Assembly (NCBI GenBank): GCA_038025085.1
Contig: CM076142.1
Span: forward strand, 11,754,001 to 11,818,000
From: Tetragonia tetragonoides
Lineage: Eukaryota > Streptophyta > Magnoliopsida > Caryophyllales > Aizoaceae
Direction: 5' to 3'
DNA: 64,000 nucleotides
The position numbers and the translations under genes were made by a program. This document shows positions 20,414-37,400 of this stretch, one piece after another (position 1 is the first letter of the stretch; each line of letters starts with the position of its first letter). The notes below the pieces were generated by a model. It made no database searches. It was not told where the DNA came from and saw nothing but the letters and a program-made list of their open reading frames with translations.

Positions 20414-22570
20414 GATACTATATCTTTCTTAGTATGAATTCAAGGTTTAGACATGAACTGAAACTAGATGTAATGGGGATGAGTATATTACAGATACAGG
20501 CTGAGATTACAAATTATCTTCAGGAGCTTTCTGTTTACAGTGTATCATATACTTTGCACCACTGAAAGATTGCTACATTTGTTAGATGATTCTCGCTTTA
20601 TCCCATAACTATTTCTAACAACCTGACCAACATTTGGCTTGTGTTAGGTAAGAGGGACGTTTAGCATGGTTTAAGGATCAATGATCGACAAAACTATACT
20701 TCAAAGAAGTTATTACCTTTCTCTAGTGGGGTTCTTAAGTGATTTTTTCCAACTTGAAAACTTAAATACAACCATTGAGAGCCCCATCAAATACTGGATC
20801 TGCTTTAGTTTGATTGATGTCTTGGATATGTTAGAGCTTAGAAATGTACTAACAAGTACTTTTTTTTTTTCTGCTCATCCAATGTTGTGTAGTTGTATTC
20901 ATAACTTAAAAGCCAAATATACAAACTAATGGCCACTAACTTGGGGGAGTTTCCTCTGGGGAGATGGTCCCAACAAAGTGAGAGAAAGCCGCCCAAGCTG
21001 CAAGAGAGTGAGCCATCGAGTTAGAAATTCTAGAAACTAATGATAAACTAGAGTTACATGTATTAAGCAGTAAACCAATAGCAGTAAGAGTGTTCTTGAT
21101 CTTCCATGGATAAGGTTTTTGAAGAGTGCCTAAGTTATTCTAGAGGGGGGGGGGGGGTGAATAGAGTGACCCCAATTTCTCGCGTTTATGCAACTTGAGA
21201 ACAGGGAAGAGAACAGCGTTATGGACGCTGTTCCTATGCAACAGATTAAGACAGAATATAAAAGCAGAACGTAAATAACACAAGGCTTTTTTCACGTGGA
21301 AAACCTCCTAGGCTCAATAGGAGTAAAAACCACGACCCAGTTACTTGGGATTTTGTCACACTACTTATCTTATAACTAGAGCCAAAATCCAGGATACAGC
21401 ACAGTACCCTAACACCACCACACACCGTTACTGATGCGTTGCCTATCTCTCAGAATCACACACTGATCTGAGAGATGCTCTACACTCGTTACTGAGTTAG
21501 AGACCTTACAAATAACCAGATTATTTGTCCTATTACACGCTTCAACACTAAGCAATATAAGACCACAAAAACCTATTATGCAATGACCAATCTAAGCAAA
21601 GACTCAAACTGACCAGGACAGGGAACAGGGTTCAAGGTTGTTCTTTGTGAGTATTGGACGTATCTGGTTTGGACGAGTGAACGCTTTGCACAACTGATTA
21701 TGAGTTCAATGATGCACGCAAAGCTTAACCCTACAACTGAGCATATCAGGCGCCTTATATAGGCAGGCCCAAAACAAGCTCAGTTAGTTAGGTTAAATCT
21801 CTTCACAATATTAATGATAAGATTTACCAAAAGATAAGGTAGAGTTTAAGCAAGGATCAAAGACCTTTCCTTAACTCAACCTATAAGATAAAATTCGTCC
21901 AAATTCATTAACAGAAAATCTTGGCCAACTAGCAAGTGATTTATCAGAATATAATCTCTAAAAGATAATTAGAAATATTCCAGAAGATAATTCACTTGCT
22001 TAACAATATATACTTGGCCATTAAGTAAAATACTTTTTCCAAGATAATATCTTTTCAAAATAAAATACTTTTCTGTTAAAATACGATTTTGCAAAATTCT
22101 TTTTTCCAAAATAAGATATATTTCTTCAGAAGAATATTTGTGTGAATATCTAAAAAGATAATACACAAAATATTCGTAGAAATAATAAAGATGAATTTAT
22201 GCAGCCTCGTCCAGATACACAGCGTAGAAGGAACAGGGTCCAATCAAGTTGTTCCCCTTTGGTTCCCTCACGCTGTTGTGCTGGTCATAGAGAACAGGGT
22301 TCACAAGAATGCTCCCCTGTACTCATGGACACATGCACTCAGTCCTACAACCTTGTTCCCTTGTCATGATCAACTTAGACTCTTGCTAACTAGTCAAGCA
22401 TACTACATAAAGACTAATGACAAATATATTTAACTACATTACATTATCTTCATGTCTTGTTAGGATCCAAGCATCTTCATGAGCAATCATGCTTTGAGCA
22501 TTATACCTTCTTGCATCCTTAAGTCAACCTGCCATCATAGTTAGTTCACACATAGATAAGGACACTTTGT
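20414..22570. other. Intergenic region with unclassified repeat-like sequence
   Basis: 20414-20800 is the upstream flank of P450 gene 2 (gggacgtttag, actatacttcaaag). A G12-13 run lies near 21147-21159. The text around 21280-21345 (ttcacgtggaaaacctcc, gtaaaaaccacgaccc) is of a kind common in plant dispersed repeats, but I cannot name the class or find its ends. The rest is AT-rich with no gene. Confidence 0.45.
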
Positions 22571-22706
22571 TTGTTATCATCAAAACCAATAACCCAACAG
22601 TTTTCCGTGAGAAACGTCATCCACAACTACTTTGGCATCACTTAAGAATCTAGCCTGCTTGATGTTGTGTATTTGGGCATAGTTGAGAGCATCTTGGATA
22701 GCTAAG

Positions 22707-23378
22707 GCCTCTGCTTCTGCAGGGTCCGTTATAGCTGCTTTACGAGCACCAGCCATAAGCACTTAACCATCCTTGTCCATCTGAACCCAAGCTAGGATTG
22801 TCCCATCCCATCTGACCTGACAGCAACATCCGTGAAGAAAGAACTTGAACAATGTGCAGTTTCTTGTGGCAGATCATCCTGATTTTTTATTTATTTTTTG
22901 CTACAAGAACGCATGCAATAGCCCGCAAACCACACGCGTCGGGCAAGCCAACCCGTTTTTGATGGGCCGATGGGCTCAAGTAGAGGAGGAACCCTACCTA
23001 CAAAAAAAGGTAGAGAAGATTTTTATTATTCTCCCTACATGGGCCTCTGCTTCTGCAGGGTCCGTTATAGCTGCTTTACGAGCACCAGTCATAAGCACTT
23101 CACCATCCTTGTCCATCTGAACCCAAGCTAGGATTGTCCCATCCCATCTGACCTGACAGCAACATCCGTGAAGAAAGAACTTGAACAATGTGCAGTTTGT
23201 TGTGGCAGATCATCCTGATTTTTTTATTTTTTTTGCTACAAGAACGCATGCAATAGCCCGCAAACCACACGCGTCGGGCAAGCCAATCCATTTTTGATGG
23301 GCCGATGGGCTCAAGTAGAGGAGGAACCCTCCCTACAAAAAAAGGTAGAGAAGATCTTTATTATTCTCCCTACATGAG
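22707..23378. repeat. Tandem duplication of about 336 bp
   Basis: The text from 'gcctctgcttctgcaggg' to 'ttattctccctacatg' occurs twice in direct order (starts 22707 and 23043). It covers part of the RNase H-like coding text and the 3' half of the SINE, so the duplication came after the SINE insertion. Confidence 0.85.
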
Positions 23379-23441
23379 GATTCGAACCCCTGACCACTGG
23401 GATCGTGAGGGGAGAGCACTTACCACTTGAGCTCCCACCTC
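23219..23441 (-). mobile_element. tRNA-derived SINE inside the LINE remnant
   Basis: On the minus strand it starts ggtgggagctcaagtggtaa (A box), has the B box ggttcgaatcc and ends in an A-rich tail (agcaaaaaaaataaaaaaa). Short flanking repeats aggatga are visible. It splits the coding text between the zf-RVT and RNase H-like parts. A second, headless copy at about 22880-23042 comes from the tandem duplication. Confidence 0.75.
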
Positions 23442-24370
23442 ATCCTCATCTCTTATTGCAGGGGTAGGGAGAACAAAAGCAGCTTCCAATTCCAACCATC
23501 TCTTATTGATTCTTCCAATGATCAGTTGAGCATTTACCTCATCGCCGTTGTGCATAAATTGGTTTCGAGACCACCAAATAGTACCCATGATAACTGCTGC
23601 TTTTCTAGCCAATATATCCCCCTTTTCATTGCCAATGCTTTTGCGTAGAACAGAAGAACGAACATAAATTTCCTTGAGCCAGGTGCACATGATATCCCAT
23701 TGAGGACGGGTGTCAGTTTTCAAACCCAAAATCTGATGCCATATAGTTCTTGCCAGAGGACAATTAAAGAAAAGATGGACCTCATCCTCACTATGGTTAT
23801 CACATAACATGCATATATCATCAATCCATTGAAGCCTCAACTTTAAGGAAGATCGAGTTGGGATAGCCTTCCAAGCAATACGCCAAATCAAGATACGCAT
23901 TCTTTGTGGGACTTTAAGTTTCCATAGGGCATTCCAAAATGATATATCAAGGCTGTCATGAGCTAATCATCGTCCTGCGTGATGATTTTGAAGGCGCTTT
24001 TGACTGAGAAGTAGCCTAACCTATCATTTATCCAAATAATTGATTGTTTATAACTTTGCAAAAAAAGATTTGGGTGAATAACTCTGCGTTTTTCTTCTTT
24101 TTTTTGGGTCTCAATGAGATTATAATATTATATCATAATTACTTTAAAGTAACTTTACATGAACCCTCAAAAATTTTCCCTCCGAGGATCTCATAAATAA
24201 TAGTACTTGACATTCATTTTATGGCCCTATATGACTAATCCCATTTGAGCCAAGTAGGACTCCCTATAGTAGGACGAGGTGGGAGCACAAGTGAATAGTG
24301 ATAAGTGCCCCACACTAGTATGAGACAATATGTGACTTGATTAGTCGCAGAATACAAATTTTTATATACT

Positions 24371-24400
24371 CCCAGCTCCACAGAGCTTCGTGGAGCTGGG
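24371..24400. other. Perfect 11-bp hairpin
   Basis: cccagctccac and gtggagctggg form a perfect stem around an 8-base loop. No neighbouring gene explains it. Confidence 0.5.
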
Positions 24401-24674
24401 AGAGCCGGGTGAAGTCCACGGACAGGAGAGAGAGAGAATGGGCAGGAGAGAGAAAATGGGTGAAGGAGAGAGAGAAGGGAAGAGGCTCCATATTGCTATA
24501 TGGAGGTGGAACTATGATTGAGCAACTTGTCGCAGAGCATGCAACAATAACATGAGCCAATTTTTTGTATGGGAAATTTAGGTGATGACTTTTTGTTTGT
24601 CAAGTTGTCACACTTCTATTAAAAGCAAAAGAGGGTGTCAACCTACTTGGTGTTGATATGATCTTCAAGAACTG

Positions 24675-24800
24675 AGCAGCTTTAAATTCTTTGGCCAGCT
24701 GTCTCACCCTTTGAGATGCCTATAAGCCAGCGCGGAGAATAGTCACTGTGGTCGACGGTGGATATCCTTTGTAATGAACTAAAAGAAAAATAAAAAAAAT
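24675..24800 (+). mobile_element. 5'-truncated SINE fragment
   Basis: Shares gagcagctttaaattctt-type text, 'caagccagcgcggagaatag' (one base different) and an A-rich tail with the SINE at 41243-41400. The head with the B box is missing. Confidence 0.6.
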
Positions 24801-25379
24801 CTATATGAGTTATGACCCATATGTTAATGATATTAGAATTGATATTGCAGGATATTTCGCCGCAAGAGTTGGAAGTGTGTAATGGCATGAAACATCTTTA
24901 TGAATTAACTATAGAACATGGGTTAGAAAATGTTCTTGGTTTGCACATAAGATAAAACAATGTCATTTGATATTTATTTTTTTTGGGCTCATTTTAGTTT
25001 GAGATGAAATGACATTTCATTGCATTAAGCAGTTTCGTTCAAGGAAAACAATTATAATTCAACACATGTTAAATTTTAACAAAGTAACACATAATCAAAG
25101 TTTTTATTTCGTATATTTTAAAATTTAGTGTACTAAAATACATTGTCATAACAAATTGCCTTATCAGATTTAAACAAACAGACCGGGTTGAGTTGGTTAT
25201 GATCTCATGGGTTCAATCACTTCAGGTTTGAATAATAAAATCGTCTTTATGATCCAGTTTTTTCATTTAAATGTGCGTTCATATGATGAGCAAAAAAAAA
25301 TGTGCCTTCATTTGACTAGTCTAAAATTATATATGGCTTCATGTTTATCAATTAGCGCCCTGAGTTTGAGATAAGATCC

Positions 25380-26660
25380 CCTCCAATAATTTAATAAAAA
25401 TAATCCCAAGTTTGAATGATCGGACAAAAATAATTCCAAGTTGAAATGTGTACAAAAATAATCCCAAGTTGTCAAATTTGTCACAAAAATAGACCCAATA
25501 TCACTCGATTAAGATTAGCGCTAATTATTGGACCTACTTGCCGTTAATTATCATAGTATTAATGTTTATTAATTCTTAATAATAAGATTTTTTTTTTAAA
25601 TGGATAAAAATCCCATCACTCAGATCTAATTTTTCTCTCTCCTTTTTCTTCCCTTCTCACACAGTAGCCCACCACCCACCTCACCCTCAGCGTACAAAAT
25701 AATCCCAAGTTGTCATTTTTGTCACAAAAATAGACCCAATCTAACTCGATTAAGATTAGAGCTAATTATTGGACCTACTTGCCATTAATTATCGTAGTAT
25801 TAATGTTTATTAATTCTTAATAATAATATATTTTTTTTAAAATGGATAAAAATCCCATTATTCAGATCTAATTTTTCTCTCTCCTTTTTCTTCCCTTCTC
25901 ACACAGTAGCCCACCACCCACCTCACCCTCAGCCACCAGCCCACTTCCCCCTACCATGTCCCTCCTCACCATCTCAGCAACCAGGCACAACTCCACCACC
26001 ACCAGTTCCACCTCCAGCTCCTTCGCCACTCTTCACCATCGTCCCCCCCCCCCACCACTCCCTCTCCTCTCCCAAACGCCATCCACCACAACCACCACTA
26101 TCCCCACAACACCATGACCCGGATCCACGAGAACATCTCCTCGCGTCTCAAATACTCTGACTACCCATCCAGGTTTGCAAATTCCGCGGTAGTTAAGGGA
26201 GAGGTGGGGTGAAAAGAAAGATGATGGTGGAGATGGTGATGAGAGAGATGGGGTGATGGATATAGAGACAAAGTAGCGGTCATAGGAGATAGAGTATATG
26301 GGAGGCAGTGGAGAGGATGGAGATCAAAACATAGTTGGGGAGAGCTGGGGGTGGTCGTGGCTGAAGAGAGGGAGGGTGGTGGTGGTGGTGGAAGATGTGA
26401 CAGAGAAAGGAGGGGAGATGGGAGGAAGATGAAGAGAAGAGAGATGGAGGGTTAGGTAAATTAGGTTAAGAGAATTAATTAAGTTAATGAGGATTTAGTA
26501 TTAGAGTTAATTAAGTAACAGAATTAGACAGTTTAAGTTAACGGTCCATTGTTATGACAAAAATGATAATTGGGATTATTTTTGTTGTGTGGCCCAAACT
26601 TGAGATTATTTTTGTTGGGTGGCCCAAACTTGAGATTATTTTTGTCAAATTTTCTAAATA
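25380..26660. mobile_element. Inverted-repeat-bounded element with host-like GC-rich core
   Basis: The left part repeats 'acaaaaataatcccaagtt'. The right part repeats the same text inverted ('aacttgagattatttttgt', twice near 26600-26650). The core has a 242-bp direct duplication (about 25450-25690 and 25692-25932) and a GC-rich, proline-codon-like tract (25930-26150). Long, internally repeated TIRs around host-like sequence suggest a Mutator-like element, but I could not fix a 9-bp target duplication or the exact ends. Confidence 0.45.
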
Positions 26661-26967
26661 AATAAAATAAAAAGTTTTATATATTTTGTGAGGGACTGTA
26701 CCAAATATTACACCCAAATCAATTAAAGGAGATCTCGTCTCCCTGGGCCTTGAGTCCCTTGACCCATTTTTCTATTTTTCTTCTCTCAAACTCAACCTTA
26801 AATGCTATTTAAAAAAAATGATATTAAAAAAGAAAATCGAAAGTACAAATAAAACCAAGAAAGTTCTAGCCTTGAAGTGGTAGAGAACATAGAAAGCAGC
26901 CAAACATCACCGTTTTGTCACCACAAAACCCAGAAAACACACCAAACAACACACCACACTAAAAAAA

Positions 26968-31601
<4,634 letters not shown>

Positions 31602-32557
31602 ACGGAACTGATCATCATTATATATGATGTGTCTATCCCATGAAGATGCCCTGCTAAATGTATTAATCTTGTTCCCTTGCTATCATATGTTCAAAACCAC
31701 CTAGTTCGGTTCTGTCCGAGATGGGCTGGGCTGCTGACCCGATATGGGTTTGGCTAGGTGGAGCTGTACTTCATGTCGTAAAATAAAAATAAGATGTTCA
31801 AAATTTTTGTGCTTTACTTCTGTGAGACAAAGGTAACATATTACTTCAGAATTTTCTTGTGAAGCTCTTTTCAGGTTGTTTGGTTCTTGACAAGTAAAAT
31901 TTCCAGCAGGCGATTGTGTACTCTATATTGGAAGTTGGTTTTGGCTACTTCTTTTACTCCTCTGCAATTATTTTCTAATGAAATGCTGCAACATGGCATA
32001 AACTACTCATTAGTCATTAGCAACTCTGGAAACAGCTGAAGTTGCTCCATTACAAACTCCACTTTTGGAATTTTTAGGATTCAAATATGTTTGTTAAAGT
32101 TTACATTTCGAAGTTAAAAACACTTTTCAAAGTTGAATCACAATATATGGTATGAATGATTATTTTGTTTTCTTCTTCTTTTATTGGTCAAACTAGTGAA
32201 AGATTTGATGCTTAGTAAAAGAAGATCGATGTCTATGATCTAATTAGTAATTAGTATGGTGGTTATTAAAAATGTAAAACACCATACATGTAGTGCAAAT
32301 TAATAAAGAAATACTCACAGCAACCAGCAACCTACTAATAAACGCGCGTCTATATATAATAAGCTATACAACTTTAACAAACAATATCCCTACAAACCAC
32401 ACACAACGAAGACATACAACTTTATTATAATAAGATAACATCTTAGATACCTAATAGCATCATAATGATAACATCTAATACATTTAATTTAGAAAAAGAC
32501 GTATAGAACCATAGATCCATACTGCATCATTATTGGTCCAGTTACTTGTTATACACC
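31602..32557. other. 3' flank of the GSNOR gene and spacer
   Basis: Contains the GSNOR 3' untranslated region, with possible AATAAA-like signals near 31780-31790, then AT-rich sequence. No gene recognised. Confidence 0.5.
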
Positions 32558-32932
32558 TTAGTTGCATGTACCGGAAATCCAGCCATCACAGCTTAAGCCT
32601 CCACAACAACCATGCATACGCATCACATTGCTCACCTCGTGTTGCACATACACACTTATCATTTTTGTAGTATCCATAACAACAAGGTGCATAAATTGAG
32701 TCGCAATATGATCCTTGGCTTTCACAGCGAGGACGAGGAAGATCGAGAGTACGACGAAGCTCATGATCAACAATAACACCATTACCACGAAGCATTAATA
32801 TGTTCGAAAGGCCAGGGGAATGACTTGGCGAGCAGCAAAGGCGAGTTGAGGTGATTTGGTTGCCACCAGCACAAAGGCAACCATGAATAGCAAAGTTGAT
32901 GCTAACTTCATCATTATCTGGTTTGATTTCAT
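32558..32932 (-). pseudogene. Secreted cysteine-rich knottin-like peptide gene, broken by two frame changes
   Basis: The minus-strand ATG at 32932 opens a signal peptide (KLASTLLFMVAFVLVAT, then a small-residue stretch ending AFAA). That frame stops at TAA near 32797. A second frame then carries a Cys-rich segment with the spacing C-x6-C-x6-CC-x8-C-x-C, and a third frame carries a C-terminal CC-x4-C-x7-C segment ending at TAA 32560-32558. Such patterns occur in small plant antimicrobial or inhibitor knottins. A TATA-like tract (minus TATAAAAAGA) lies near 33001-33011. The two breaks mean a pseudogene or sequencing indels; an intron is less likely because no good GT-AG pair restores the order. 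The exact family is not assigned. Confidence 0.6.
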
Positions 32933-33940
32933 TATCCCAATAATATCTTTTGTAGCTATATAATGATAAGAAATTGAAGAGAATCTGATAATATGAGTCC
33001 TCTTTTTATAGCACCAATATGTAACTATGTACTATGAAACTGAAGTGAAGCACATGACAAATTGACAATATGACATGCACGTATAGTAGGTACCCGAAAG
33101 TTTTAATTACGACATGTCTTTATTATTGCATTGTTCCCATTGGACCATAGTATAGCACTAAGTACTCCTTTCCTTAATTCAGAGAGAGTAGATGATCACG
33201 GATTAATCCTAACATTTTTCCTTTTATAACAACCTTTAGCCCGTGAACTTATCCATTCATTCATTGGTGTTGTACCCCACATTCAAATGTGCAACAACCT
33301 TGGTTAATGAACCTACGGATTCATTAGTGTTACTCACTGTAAACCAAAAAAATTTCAAACCCGCAAATAAGAGGAAATTAAATAAAATGTGAAATAATGA
33401 ATTTTATTGATAATTTTGTGGGTTACAAATTTTTGTAGATTTCTTTATTCCATTTAAGAGAGCGGGTATATGTTTTGATTTAAGGATATGGAAGAGTTTT
33501 CTTGAATCTAGCAAAATGAGCGATAGTCTTATCAACTTGTTTCGGGACCGCATATCTACTGTTTTGGGTAGGTCGGTGATGGGCATTTGGCTTGTGGCTT
33601 GTTCCGTTGAGCCTGACATGGCCTTTGACTTTGTGGCTTATTTCGTTGAGTCTGATGGGCCTTTGTGGCTTGTTCGGTCCAATCTTACGGGGCTTTTGTG
33701 GCTTGGATCTGTCCAATCTGGCAAGGCCTTTGTAACTTGTTCCATTCCGTCTAACTCATCAACCTTGTAATAATCTCTTTTTTTAAAGGTTGAAGCAGTT
33801 GTTGAAATAACCTAGATATAACATGAAAATGTATTTCAATACCACTTTTTTTACTTGAAGTCGGTGTCTTGCACATCTTTCGAATTATAGGGTGCCAACG
33901 TATGATCCCTTCAATCATAGATGATCACGAAAAATGTTGC
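32933..33940. other. Spacer, nothing recognised
   Basis: AT-rich. 33580-33740 has loosely repeated 'ggcctttgtggcttgtt' text. Reading frames on both strands here (33404-33770) overlap this repeat and show no domain. Confidence 0.5.
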
Positions 33941-33949
33941 AGGTACTTG

Positions 33950-36900
33950 GAAAAACAAATTCACTTAAGGTATTCACCCATGCCTTTGCTGTTCCAACGT
34001 TAACGCTTACACTAGCGTCCTATAAAACGTCCTTCCAAGCCTATCAGGGAATGGAGAAGCGACCCCGAAGGCGTTCCGTGTCCCCTATGGATGTTCCGTG
34101 CAATGTGGAGCAAAAATATCCACCTTTGTTCTGGGCCTCCCGGAAGCCCGAAAAACGTGGACAATAACCTTCATTTTCGGCTTCCGGAGGTCCGGGTGTC
34201 ATGTTTGCCCAAACTTTTCTGGGAGGTCTATCATGACCTTAGAGCACCCTCGTTGCCCCGGGAGTGTCATCCGGATTCCCGGAACTTTGATAACACCCAT
34301 GCCTTTAGTGTTCCAACTCTTACACTAATGTCCTATAAAACGTCCATCCAAGCCTATCGGGGACTGGATAAGCAACCCCGAGGGTGTCCATGTTCCCTAT
34401 GGGTGTTCCGTGCGATGTGGTGCGAAAATATCCACCTTCGTTCCGTGGCCTTCCGGAAGGCAAATAACGTGGATAATTAATATTCATTTTCGGTTTCCGG
34501 AGGTTCGGGTGTCATTTTTGCCCAAATTTCTACAGGGGGTTTACCATTACACTAAAGAACCCTCGATGCATCGGGAGGGTCATTCGTATCCCCGAACTTC
34601 GATATCACCCATGCCTTTAGTATTCTGACTCTTACACCAGTTTACCGTAAAACGCCATTCTAGAACTATCAGGGACTGGATAAGTGACCAAAAGGGCTTC
34701 CCATGTCTCCTAGGGGTGTTTCATGCGATATGGTGCCCAAACATTAATCTTCATTCCGAGACCTCCCCAAAGCTCAAAAACGTGGATTATAGCATTCATT
34801 TTCGGCTTGAGGGGCCCGAGAGTCATTTTTCCCTAAACTTTTCCGGGGGGGGGGGGTCTATCATGACCTTAGAGGACCCTCGTTTCCCCATGAGGGTCAT
34901 CCGGATCCCGAACTTTGATTTCACCCATGCCTTTTGTGTTCCAATCCTTACACCAGTGTGTTATAAAACGTAGTTCCAAGCCTATCAAGGACTAGATAAG
35001 CGACCCCGAGGGGCGAGGGCGTCCCATGTCCCCTAGGGGTATTCCGTGCGATATGGTGCGAAAATATCCACCTTCGTTCCAAAGCCTCCTGGAAGCCACA
35101 AAAACGTGGATAATAACCTTCATTTCCTGCATCCAAAGGTCATGGTGTCATTTTTGCCCAAATTTCTACAGGGGGTCTACCATGATCTTAGAGGACCCTC
35201 GTTGCCCCGAAAGGGTTATCTGTATCCCCCTACTTCTATATCCACCTATGCCTTTGGTATTCCGACTCTTACACCAGTTTACCGTAAAACGCCCTTCGAG
35301 ACCTATTAGGGACCAGATAAGTGACCCAATGGCCTCCCATGTCCCTTATTGATGATTCGGGCGATATGTTGCGAAAATATTCACCTTCGTTCCAAGACCT
35401 CCCGAAAGCTCAAAAACGTGTATCATACCCTTCATTTTCGGCTTCACGGGGCCCGAGAGTCATTTTTGGCCAACATTTTCCGAGGGGTTTATCATGACCT
35501 TAGAGAACCCTCGTTGTCCGAGTAGGGCCATCCGGATCCCTGAGCTTTGATGTCAACAATGTCTTTGGTGTTCCAACTCTTACACAATATTGTGCTATGA
35601 AACGTCATTCAAGCCTATCAAGGACTGGATAAGCGACCCCGAAGGCGCCCCATGTCCCTTAGGGTATTCCGCGCGATATGGTGCGAAAATATTCACCTTC
35701 GTTTCGGAGCCTCCCGGAAGCCCCAAAAACGTGGATAATAACCTTCATTTTCGGCTTCCAGAGGTCCATGTTTAATTTTTGCCCAAATTTGTCTAAGTGG
35801 TCTACCATGACCCTAGATGACCCTCGGTGCATCGGAACCGTCATCCGGATCTCCGAACTTCGATATCACCCATGCCTTGGGTATTCAGACTCTTACACCA
35901 GTTTACCGTAAAACGCCATTCCAGACCTATCAGGGATCGGATAAGTGACCCCAATGGCCGCCTCCCATGTCCCCTAGAGGTGATTCATGCGTTATGGTGC
36001 GAAAATATTCACCTTCGCTCCGAGACCTCTCGAAAGCTCAAAAACGTGGATTTAGCATTTATTTTCGGCTTCCCGGGGCCCGAGAGTCATATTTGTCCAT
36101 ACTTTTGCGGGGGTTCTAACATGACCTTAGAGAACCCTCGTTGCCCCGTGAGGGTCAAGCGGATCTCTAAGCTTTGATATCACCCATGACTTTGGTGTTC
36201 CAACTCTTACACTAGTGTCCTATAAAGTGTCCTTCCAATCCTATCAGGGACTGGATAAGCAAGCCCGAGGCCGTCTCATGTCCGCTACGGGTGTTCCGTG
36301 CGATGTGTTGCGAAAATATCCACATTCGTTTTGTGGCCTCCCGTAAGACCAAAAAAGTGGATTAACACCTTCATTTTCGGCTTTCGGAGGTCCGGATTTC
36401 ACTTTTGCTCAAATTTGTCTAGGGGGTATACCATGACCCTATGGGATCCTTGGTGCATCAGGAGGGTCACATCCGGATCCCCGCACTTCGATATCACTCA
36501 TGCCTTTGGTGTTTCGACTCTTACACCATACTGTAAAACGCCCTTCCAAACCCTATCAGGGAACAGATAAGTGACCCCAAAGGCCTCGCATGTCCCATAG
36601 GGGTATTTCGAGCAATATGTTGCGTAAATATTCACCTTCATTCCGAGACCTCATGAAAGCTCAAAAACGTGGATTATATGCTTCATTTTCGGCTTCCCAG
36701 GGCCCGAGATTCAATTTTGTCCAAACTATTCTGGGGGGTCTATCATGACATTAGAGGATCCCCGAGCTTTGATATCACCCATGCCTTTGGTGTTCCAACT
36801 CTTACACTAATGTCATATAAAACATCCTTCCAAGCCTATCAGGGATTGGATAAGCGACCCCTAGGGCCTCCTATGTCCCCTAGGGGTATTCTGTGCGATG

Positions 36901-37400
36901 TGGTGCGAAAATATAAAGTTTCGTTACGGAGCCTCCCGAAAGCCAAAAAAAGTGGATAATAACCTTCATTTTCGGCTTTCGGAGGTCCGGGTGTTATTTT
37001 TGCCCAAATTTTTCCACAGGGTCTATCATGACCCTAGAATACCCTCGATGCCCCGGGAGGGTCCCCAGATCCATGAACTTCGAAATCACCCATTCATTCG
37101 GTATTCTGGCTCTTATATTGGTGTCCAGTAAAAACGCCCTTACAAGCCTATAAGGACCCAATAACAGATCCCGGGGGCCTCTTATGTTCCCTAAGGGTGT
37201 CCCGTCCGATGTGGTACAAATATATCCACCTTCGTTCCTGTGTCTCCAGGAAACCCAAAAAAACGTGGATTATAACCTTTAATTTTTGGCTTTCCAGGGC
37301 CCCGTATCCCTTTTTGCCCAAACTTCTCCAGGGACTAAATCGTCACTCTAGAGGACCTCCTAGGCCTCGGGTCAATCATATGGGTCCTTGAACTCCGATT
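33950..37400. repeat. Tandem array of about 312-bp units alternating in two types
   Basis: A marker (ggataagYgaccc and variants) recurs at about 34054, 34366, 34676, 34993, 35314, 35627, 35939, 36253, 36565, 36848 and 37160, giving spacings of 310-321 and one of 283. Type A units read aagcgacc and later 'gtggataataacc' with 'cttccggaggtccggg'. Type B units read aagtgacc, 'gaaagctcaaaaacgtgg' and 'cttcccggggcccgagag'. From 34676 they alternate B-A-B-A, so the higher-order unit is about 625 bp. The last unit is a third type (aacagatcccggggg). The unit length is not a multiple of three and frames shift from unit to unit, so the array is not coding. Confidence 0.9.

Larger units (their letters stand above)
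22580..23900 (-). pseudogene. LINE-type remnant: reverse-transcriptase zinc region and RNase H
   Basis: On the minus strand 23900-23450 reads a zf-RVT domain (RIAWKAIPTRSSL, CMLCDNHSEDEVHLFFNC, WLKEIYVR, then IMGTIWWSRNQFMHN). This is followed after an interruption by an RVT_3/RNase H-like domain (WDGTILAWVQMDKDG, GARKAAITDPAEAEALAIQ, FLSDAKVVVDDV). These domains sit at the 3' end of plant non-LTR retrotransposons. The RT core is absent. The frame is broken by a SINE (about 23219-23441) and by a duplication of about 336 bp (22707-23042 and 23043-23378). It is not functional as it stands. Confidence 0.75.

Noticed and set aside
23375..23441. tRNA gene on the minus strand
   Set aside because: It continues into a SINE body with an A-rich tail; it is not a standalone tRNA.
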